From: Paraburkholderia lacunae
Lineage (GTDB): Bacteria; Pseudomonadota; Gammaproteobacteria; Burkholderiales; Burkholderiaceae
Assembly: GCF_003353175.1 (NCBI RefSeq)
Contig: NZ_QHKS01000020.1
Coordinates: 87,960 to 151,959 of the forward strand
Reading direction: 5' to 3'
Length of the DNA stretch: 64,000 bases
Made by a program: the position numbers and the translations under genes. Below, piece after piece: positions 59,077 to 64,000 of the stretch. Every line of letters begins with the position of its first letter. Position 1 is the stretch's first letter. The notes below the pieces were generated by a model. That model was given only the letters and a program-made list of their open reading frames with translations, was not told the DNA's origin and searched no databases.

Positions 59077-60246
59077 ATGAAGAGGCTTCTTGTACCCGCA
59101 ATTTGCGGCTGCATAGGTGTAGCAGCACATGCACAGAGTTCGGTCACGCTCTATGGCCTGATCGACAATGGCGTGTCGTACGTCAGCAATCAGCGCACAG
59201 CGAGCGGTGCGGGTCACAGCAACGTTTTTGCATCTCAGGGAAACATCGTTGGCAACCGGTGGGGGCTGACCGGCAGCGAGGATCTGGGCGGCGGCCTGCA
59301 AGCGATCTTCAAACTCGAAAACGGCTTTACGGGAACCAACGGCGGTCTCCAGCAGGGCGGACGCCTGTTTGGCCGGCAAGCATGGGTCGGCATGTCCAGC
59401 TCGTATGGCGCGCTCACGCTTGGCCGCCAATATGATTCGGTGGTGGACTATCTTGCTCCACGAAGTCTCGCGCAGAGCTTCGTGGGTGGGCTCGAATTCA
59501 TGCATCCGATGGACAACGACAACTTCGGAGACTTCTTCCGGCTCGATAACGCCGTCAAATATGCGAGCCCCGACATCAACGGTCTGAAGTTCGGCGGCTT
59601 GTATGCCTTCTCGAACAAGGCGGGCGATTTCGCGGACAATCGTGCGTTCAGTGCCGGCGCGACCTATAACCACGGTCCCTTCACGGTGAGCGCGGCATAT
59701 ATGCGCATCGACAACCCGGGGGACGGAGCGGCGGGCGCTCTCGACGGTTCATCCACTTCGGGTGACGCCACGTTTCATGCGGGGCGCCAGCAGGTATGGG
59801 GCGTCGGCGGTGCTTATGTCATCGGCCCCGCAACGCTCGGGCTGGTATGGAGCCACTCGCATTACGACAATACGACGGCCGTGTATCGCGGCAGCACGCT
59901 TGCGCCGGCTGCCACCGGATCGCCCACGGATCTTAGCTTCGATAACTTCGAAGCCAACATCCGCTATCTGATCAACCCGGCATGGGTGGTCGCGGCGTCG
60001 TACACCTTCACGAACGGTTCGTATTCCAACGCGTCCCTGCATGCGAAGCCGCGCTGGAACCAGTTCAACCTGATGACTTCATATTCGCTTTCAAAACGCA
60101 CCGACATCTATCTGATGGCTGAATATCAGCATGTGACGGGCGCGGCGGGGACGATTTTCAGCGGTGCGTTCATCGGGGGAAGTGGCGGCCCTTCGTCGAC
60201 GAACCGGCAGTTCCTCACGAGTGCGGGGCTGCGCGTCAAGTTCTGA
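59077..60246 (+). CDS. Gram-negative general porin, Burkholderia type
   Basis: A 389-residue outer-membrane porin. A signal peptide ending VAAHA precedes QSSVTLYGLIDNGVSYVSNQ. GNRWGLTGSEDLGGGLQAIFKLENGF, LFGRQAWVGMSSSYGALTLGRQYD and YSLSKRTDIYLMAEYQHVTG are typical strands. It ends RVKF. The ATG at 59077 follows GGAGAC. It shares the GCTAACGTTAGC operator with module B genes, so it likely imports the module B substrate. Confidence 0.94.
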   Translation: MKRLLVPAICGCIGVAAHAQSSVTLYGLIDNGVSYVSNQRTASGAGHSNVFASQGNIVGNRWGLTGSEDLGGGLQAIFKLENGFTGTNGGLQQGGRLFGRQAWVGMSSSYGALTLGRQYDSVVDYLAPRSLAQSFVGGLEFMHPMDNDNFGDFFRLDNAVKYASPDINGLKFGGLYAFSNKAGDFADNRAFSAGATYNHGPFTVSAAYMRIDNPGDGAAGALDGSSTSGDATFHAGRQQVWGVGGAYVIGPATLGLVWSHSHYDNTTAVYRGSTLAPAATGSPTDLSFDNFEANIRYLINPAWVVAASYTFTNGSYSNASLHAKPRWNQFNLMTSYSLSKRTDIYLMAEYQHVTGAAGTIFSGAFIGGSGGPSSTNRQFLTSAGLRVKF

Positions 60247-60259
60247 TCGCCAGAACGAA

Positions 60260-60292
60260 CGGATGGCTGTCGCCGCTCGCGCGACCCATCCG
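60260..60292 (+). terminator. Hairpin after porin 2
   Basis: Outer arms CGGATGG (60260-60266) and CCATCCG (60286-60292) enclose an inner GTCGC/GCGAC stem. It begins 14 bp past the stop. Confidence 0.5.
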
Positions 60293-60324
60293 TCCGGCAC
60301 ACACCGGGACTGGATCACCCAAGT

Positions 60325-61236
60325 TCAATCCAGTCCCATGGCTTGCCGATATTGCTTCGCCTGATCGGCGATCCATTCCCGAAATACGATCAGGGCCGAA
60401 TTGTCGGCTTTGCGCTCGGGATAGATCAGGTGATAGGAGCGGCCACTCGAGTACTCGTGCTTCGCCACCTGGATCAGGACGCCGCGTGTCAGTTCGTCTT
60501 CGATGAGAAGCCGCGGGATCAGAGCGATGCCGATACCATGAATCGCCGCCTCCGCGAGCATCGAAAACAATTCCAGCTTCGGCCCCGACATATCGCCTTC
60601 AACCTCCATGCCGCGCGATGCAAACCAGTCGCGCCATGCATACGGGCGCGTGCTCTGCTGCAGAAGCGGGTAACGCCGCCAGTCTGCCGCGGTCAATCGC
60701 GTGCGCGGCGCGATCAGCGTTGGACTGCACACACCGATCAGACTTTCGCGCATCAGAAAGAGTCCTTCCGATCCCGGCCAGATCGTGGCGCCTGCGTGAA
60801 TTGCCGCATCGAACTCGGTGTCGTCGAACAGGAACGGACGAGTACGCGTCGTGAGATTGACGGTAATGTCCGGGCGCTCGGCGATAAAACGCGGCAATCT
60901 GGGTAGCAACCATTTGGTCGCGAACGTGGGCACCACAGCGAGTTCGAGCGTGCCGCCATGGCCGCCCTTGGCCATGAGTTCGAGCGTGTCCTGTTCCACT
61001 TCATTCAGACGCGACGCCACTTTCCTGCTGTAGATCAGCCCGGCCTCGGTCAGGCTCACGCCACGGCGGTCGCGGCGAAAGAGCTTCACGCCGAGAAAAT
61101 CTTCCAGCGAACCAATCTGCCGACAAATCGCGCTTTGCGTGACCGCGAGTTCGTCCGCGGCCTTCGTAAAGCTCTGATGGCGCGCGGCCGTTTCGAATGC
61201 GGATAGTGCTGCTGTAGAAGGGATTTTTCTGCGCAT
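60325..61236 (-). CDS. LysR-type regulator of the glutaryl-CoA genes (GcdR-like)
   Basis: A 303-residue LysR protein of the GcvA-like branch. The DNA-binding domain is IPSTAALSAFETAARHQSFTKAADELAVTQSAICRQIGSLEDFLGVKLF; the effector domain begins at about residue 90 with LELAVVPTFATKWLLPRLPRF. The ATG at 61236 is where homology begins. It is divergent from the acyl-CoA dehydrogenase gene with a long inverted repeat between them, the standard arrangement for activation of glutarate or lysine-catabolic genes. Confidence 0.9.
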   Translation of the reverse strand: MRRKIPSTAALSAFETAARHQSFTKAADELAVTQSAICRQIGSLEDFLGVKLFRRDRRGVSLTEAGLIYSRKVASRLNEVEQDTLELMAKGGHGGTLELAVVPTFATKWLLPRLPRFIAERPDITVNLTTRTRPFLFDDTEFDAAIHAGATIWPGSEGLFLMRESLIGVCSPTLIAPRTRLTAADWRRYPLLQQSTRPYAWRDWFASRGMEVEGDMSGPKLELFSMLAEAAIHGIGIALIPRLLIEDELTRGVLIQVAKHEYSSGRSYHLIYPERKADNSALIVFREWIADQAKQYRQAMGLD

Positions 61237-61257
61237 GCTCGTGACTCGCTGGGTTCT

Positions 61258-61290
61258 CACTGACCTGTGCGATTTTCGCACAGGTCAGTG
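61258..61290. promoter_or_regulatory. Long inverted repeat between lysR and gcdH
   Basis: Perfect 15-bp arms (61258-61272, containing TGACCTGTGCGA, and 61276-61290, containing TCGCACAGGTCA) with a TTT spacer. It is 22 bp from the LysR start and about 75 bp before gcdH. It is the likely LysR binding site. Confidence 0.7.
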
Positions 61291-61363
61291 CGAACAAATC
61301 GTTTGTGGTACCGCGAATGCGCCGATAAATTTGCGGCATGACAGTTTTTCTAGCGAGTATGAA

Positions 61364-62548
61364 ATGAGCTCACAGCACAAGTCGTCGTTTCAATGGGATG
61401 ATCCCTTGCTGCTCGACCAGCAGTTGACGGAAGAAGAGCGCCTCGTGCGCGAATCGGCATATGCGTATTGCCAGGAACGTCTTGCACCGCGCGTGCTCGA
61501 AGCCTTTCGTCGCGAGTCTACCGACCCGGCCATCTTTCGCGAGATGGGCGAGCTCGGATTGCTTGGCGCGACGATCCCCGAAACCTACGGCGGCGCCGGT
61601 CTCAACTACGTCTGCTACGGGCTGGTCGCGCGCGAAGTGGAGCGTGTCGATTCCGGCTACCGCTCGATGATGAGCGTGCAATCGTCGCTCGTCATGGTGC
61701 CGATCAACGAGTTCGGCAATGAAGCGACCCGGCAGAAATATCTGCCCAAACTCGCGAGAGGCGAATGGATCGGTTGCTTCGGCTTGACCGAGCCGAATCA
61801 CGGTTCCGATCCGGGCAGCATGATGACTCGTGCGAAAAAGGTCGACGGCGGATATGTGCTGACGGGCAGCAAGATGTGGATCACGAACAGCCCGATCGCC
61901 GATGTGTTTGTCGTCTGGGCGAAAGACGATGAAGGCGCGATCCGCGGCTTCGTGCTCGAGAAGGGCTGGAAGGGACTGTCTGCGCCGGCTATTCACGGCA
62001 AGGTCGGTCTGCGCGCGTCGATTACGGGCGAGATCGTAATGGATGAAGTGTTCTGCCCGGAGGAGAACGCGTTTCCTGAAGTGCGGGGGCTCAAGGGGCC
62101 GTTCACCTGCCTGAACAGCGCGCGCTACGGTATTGCATGGGGCGCGTTGGGCGCGGCGGAAGACTGCTGGCATCGTGCGCGTCAGTATGTTCTCGATCGC
62201 AAGCAGTTCGGCAGGCCGCTCGCGGCGAACCAGTTGGTCCAGAAGAAGCTCGCCGACATGCAGACGGAAATCACGCTGGGCTTGCAGGGGTGTTTGCGCC
62301 TCGGCCGCATGAAGGACGAAGACACTGCCGCAGTCGAGATCACCTCCATCATGAAGCGCAACTCTTGCGGCAAGGCACTCGATATCGCCCGTGTCGCGCG
62401 TGACATGCTCGGCGGCAATGGCATTTGCGACGAGTTCGGCGTTGCGCGTCATCTCGTGAATCTGGAAGTTGTCAACACTTATGAAGGCACGCACGATATT
62501 CATGCGCTGATCCTCGGTCGCGCCATCACCGGCATTGCAGCGTTCTGA
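61364..62548 (+). CDS. gcdH: Glutaryl-CoA dehydrogenase
   Basis: A 394-residue FAD-dependent acyl-CoA dehydrogenase that oxidises and decarboxylates glutaryl-CoA to crotonyl-CoA, passing electrons to ETF. It shows ETYGGAGLNYVCYGLVAREVERVDSGYRSMMSVQSSLVM, GLTEPNHGSDPGSM, MWITNSPIADVFVVWAK, RKQFGRPLAANQLVQKKLADM, and the catalytic Glu in NTYEGTHDIHALILGRAITG. These fit GcdH more closely than general acyl-CoA dehydrogenases. The start at 61364 is set by homology; the ribosome site is weak. Confidence 0.92.
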   Translation: MSSQHKSSFQWDDPLLLDQQLTEEERLVRESAYAYCQERLAPRVLEAFRRESTDPAIFREMGELGLLGATIPETYGGAGLNYVCYGLVAREVERVDSGYRSMMSVQSSLVMVPINEFGNEATRQKYLPKLARGEWIGCFGLTEPNHGSDPGSMMTRAKKVDGGYVLTGSKMWITNSPIADVFVVWAKDDEGAIRGFVLEKGWKGLSAPAIHGKVGLRASITGEIVMDEVFCPEENAFPEVRGLKGPFTCLNSARYGIAWGALGAAEDCWHRARQYVLDRKQFGRPLAANQLVQKKLADMQTEITLGLQGCLRLGRMKDEDTAAVEITSIMKRNSCGKALDIARVARDMLGGNGICDEFGVARHLVNLEVVNTYEGTHDIHALILGRAITGIAAF

Positions 62549-62554
62549 CCGCTC

Positions 62555-63793
62555 ATGAACGAGACTTTCCAACAAGGGGCGCTCGACGGTCTGCGAGTAC
62601 TCGATCTTTCGCGCGTGCTGGCCGGTCCATGGGCGAGCCAATTGCTGGCCGACCTCGGCGCGGACGTGGTCAAGGTCGAACGGCCGGGCAAGGGTGACGA
62701 TACGCGCGCCTGGGGGCCGCCGTGGCTGAACGATGCCGACGATGAGTCGACGGGCGAGTCCGCATATTACCTGTGCGCGAATCGCAACAAGCGGTCTATC
62801 ACGGTCGATCTGAGCCAACCGGATGGACAGCGTCTCGTGAAGCAACTGGCCAGCAAGGCGGATGTGCTGATCGAGAACTTCAAGGTCGGCGGCCTTGGTC
62901 AATACGGTCTGGATTACGCGAGCCTGAAGGCAGTGAATCCGCGCTTGGTCTACTGCTCGATTACGGGATTCGGGCAGACCGGACCGTATGCGGAGCGTGC
63001 TGGTTACGACTTCCTGATCCAGGGCATGGGCGGGCTCATGAGCCTCACCGGGCGCGCGGACGGCACGGAAGGCGAAGGGCCGCTCAAGGTCGGCGTCGCG
63101 CTCACGGACGTCATGACCGGGCTGTATGCGACCGTGGCGATTCTCGCTGCACTCGCCCGGCGCGAGCGGTCCGGCGAAGGACAGCACATCGACCTTGCGC
63201 TGCTGGACGTGCAGATCGCCTGTCTTGCGAATCAGGCGGCGAATTACCTTGTCGGCGGCGTGATACCTCGACGTATAGGGAATGCGCATCCGAACATCGT
63301 CCCGTATCAGGAATTTCCAACGGCTGACGGATACATGATCCTCGCGGTCGGCAACGACAGTCAGTTCGCGAGTCTGTGCGCTGCACTGGGCAAACCGGAA
63401 TGGAGCAGGGACGAACGTTTCTCGACCAATCCGCAGCGGGTGAAGAACAGGGACGAACTCGTCGCAATGATCCACGCTGCCACGGTGTGCCGTCCGACGA
63501 AGGACTGGATTGCCGTGATGGAGGCGGCAGGCGTGCCATGCGGTCCGATCAACGATCTCGAAGATGTGTTCTCGGACCCGCATGTTCAGGCCCGCAATGT
63601 GCGCATTGAAATGCCGCATCCGTTGGCGAAGCAGGTGGCGCTGGTCGCGAATCCCATCCGCATGTCGGAATCGCCCGTGCAATACCGTCAATCTCCGCCG
63701 ACGTTGGGGCAGCACACCGGCGAAGTGCTTCGCGACTGGCTCGAGATGGGCGAAGCGGAGATCGATGGCTTACGCCGCACGAAGCTTCTGTAG
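62555..63793 (+). CDS. Class III CoA-transferase (CaiB/BaiF), probably glutarate CoA-transferase
   Basis: A 412-residue family III CoA-transferase. It has LDGLRVLDLSRVLAGPWASQLLADLGADVVKVERPGKGDDTR, the ANRNKRSITVDLSQPDGQ segment, DVLIENFKVGGL, and the catalytic Asp region in GQHIDLALLDVQ. It is 6 bp after gcdH, so co-translated. Relatives next to gcdH move CoA from succinyl-CoA to glutarate, making glutaryl-CoA. That would complete glutarate entry. Confidence 0.9.
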   Translation: MNETFQQGALDGLRVLDLSRVLAGPWASQLLADLGADVVKVERPGKGDDTRAWGPPWLNDADDESTGESAYYLCANRNKRSITVDLSQPDGQRLVKQLASKADVLIENFKVGGLGQYGLDYASLKAVNPRLVYCSITGFGQTGPYAERAGYDFLIQGMGGLMSLTGRADGTEGEGPLKVGVALTDVMTGLYATVAILAALARRERSGEGQHIDLALLDVQIACLANQAANYLVGGVIPRRIGNAHPNIVPYQEFPTADGYMILAVGNDSQFASLCAALGKPEWSRDERFSTNPQRVKNRDELVAMIHAATVCRPTKDWIAVMEAAGVPCGPINDLEDVFSDPHVQARNVRIEMPHPLAKQVALVANPIRMSESPVQYRQSPPTLGQHTGEVLRDWLEMGEAEIDGLRRTKLL

Positions 63794-63853
63794 TTGCGCG
63801 CGCGTTCTGCTACTTAGTACGGCGGTGGCGTAGTCAGATTGGAACATTGATAA

Positions 63854-64000
63854 ATGAATCTCCTCGAAATCAGCGGCCCGCGCGAGTCGATGGAATACGA
63901 CGTGGTGATCGTCGGCGGCGGCCCTGCGGGTCTTGCCGCGGCTATCAGGCTCAAGCAGCGCGCGACGGAACAAGGCGTCGAGCTTGGCGTCTGCATACTG
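63854..64000 (+). CDS. ETF:ubiquinone oxidoreductase, N-terminal part
   Basis: The first 49 residues of a gene that runs off the right edge. MEYDVVIVGGGPAGLAAAIRLKQRATEQG is the FAD-binding opening of ETF-ubiquinone oxidoreductase, including the long basic helix typical of that enzyme. It would pass electrons from GcdH through ETF to the quinone pool, a fitting third gene. A related flavoprotein of the geranylgeranyl reductase group is a less likely alternative. Confidence 0.8.
   Translation, partial: MNLLEISGPRESMEYDVVIVGGGPAGLAAAIRLKQRATEQGVELGVCIL

Noticed and set aside
61370..63715. A 781-codon minus-strand frame opposite gcdH and the CoA-transferase
   Set aside because: It is a long shadow caused by high GC and third-position bias; both plus-strand genes are certain.
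1..64000. CRISPR arrays, rRNA, tRNA genes, phage attachment sites and replication origins
   Set aside because: I looked for regular short repeats, cloverleaf ends with CCA-type tails and iteron clusters and saw none I could support.

Overview
The window looks like a secondary chromosome or megaplasmid of a high-GC betaproteobacterium of the Burkholderia/Paraburkholderia/Caballeronia group. The evidence is two general porins with the QSSVTLYG/QSSVTLWG mature N-terminus and terminal Phe, an apparent alternative (N-type) F1 ATPase end, a complete set of malonate decarboxylase subunits, many LysR/GntR regulators and many catabolic genes. No rRNA, tRNA or CRISPR array was seen.

Region 1 (1-17 kb) is a low-oxygen stress island. 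It carries the end of an F-type ATPase gamma gene, an oleate hydratase, a K+ channel-like protein, a ribosome hibernation factor-like protein, a universal stress protein, an APH/AAA fusion kinase, two zinc alcohol dehydrogenases, Hsp20, BON and CBS-BON proteins, a SulP transporter, two hemerythrin-domain proteins and a dihaem cytochrome c. Eleven FNR/Anr-like boxes (TTGAT-N4-ATCAA type) lie in the intergenic spaces. Content and regulation resemble the low-oxygen-activated (lxa) locus known from Burkholderia cenocepacia. One box faces no gene but a strong hairpin, which makes a candidate small RNA.

Region 2 (17-25.9 kb) is accessory and partly decayed. It has an AT-rich gene-free patch, a large secreted beta-propeller-like protein, an orphan solute-binding lipoprotein, a broken IS3-family element abutting a truncated panB, scraps of IS256- and IS91-type transposases, a hotdog thioesterase, and a LysR/SnoaL-like divergent pair.

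Region 3 (25.9-38.9 kb) is malonate use. It has a propeller lipoprotein, acetyl-CoA synthetase, MdcR, and a minus-strand operon mdcABCDE-madLM-mdcH. mdcG is absent apart from a 28-codon ORF in its place. The mdcA promoter and first codons are duplicated about 1.1 kb upstream, with the catalytic half of a NarL-type sensor kinase between the copies. Acetate released by the decarboxylase could be activated by the neighbouring Acs.

Region 4 (38.8-60.3 kb) is a catabolic island with no obvious known counterpart. It has two modules that repeat three protein types: an FAH-family hydrolase, an MDR dehydrogenase lacking the catalytic zinc ligands, and a cupin. Module A (38.8-48.9 kb) also has a porin, a GntR regulator, an MhpA-like hydroxylase, an aldehyde dehydrogenase, a VOC protein, a DUF1185-like protein and a RutE-like reductase. 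Its promoters share paired ATGCA/TGCAT half-sites. Module B (50.5-60.3 kb) adds a CMD-family protein, an extradiol dioxygenase, an enolase paralog with changed active-site residues, a small-molecule kinase, a D-2-hydroxyacid dehydrogenase and a second porin. Its promoters share the palindrome GCTAACGTTAGC. A broken chemoreceptor gene lies between the modules.

Region 5 (60.3-64 kb) is glutarate/glutaryl-CoA breakdown: a LysR regulator, glutaryl-CoA dehydrogenase, a class III CoA-transferase and the start of ETF:ubiquinone oxidoreductase. A perfect 15-bp-arm inverted repeat lies between the divergent regulator and dehydrogenase.
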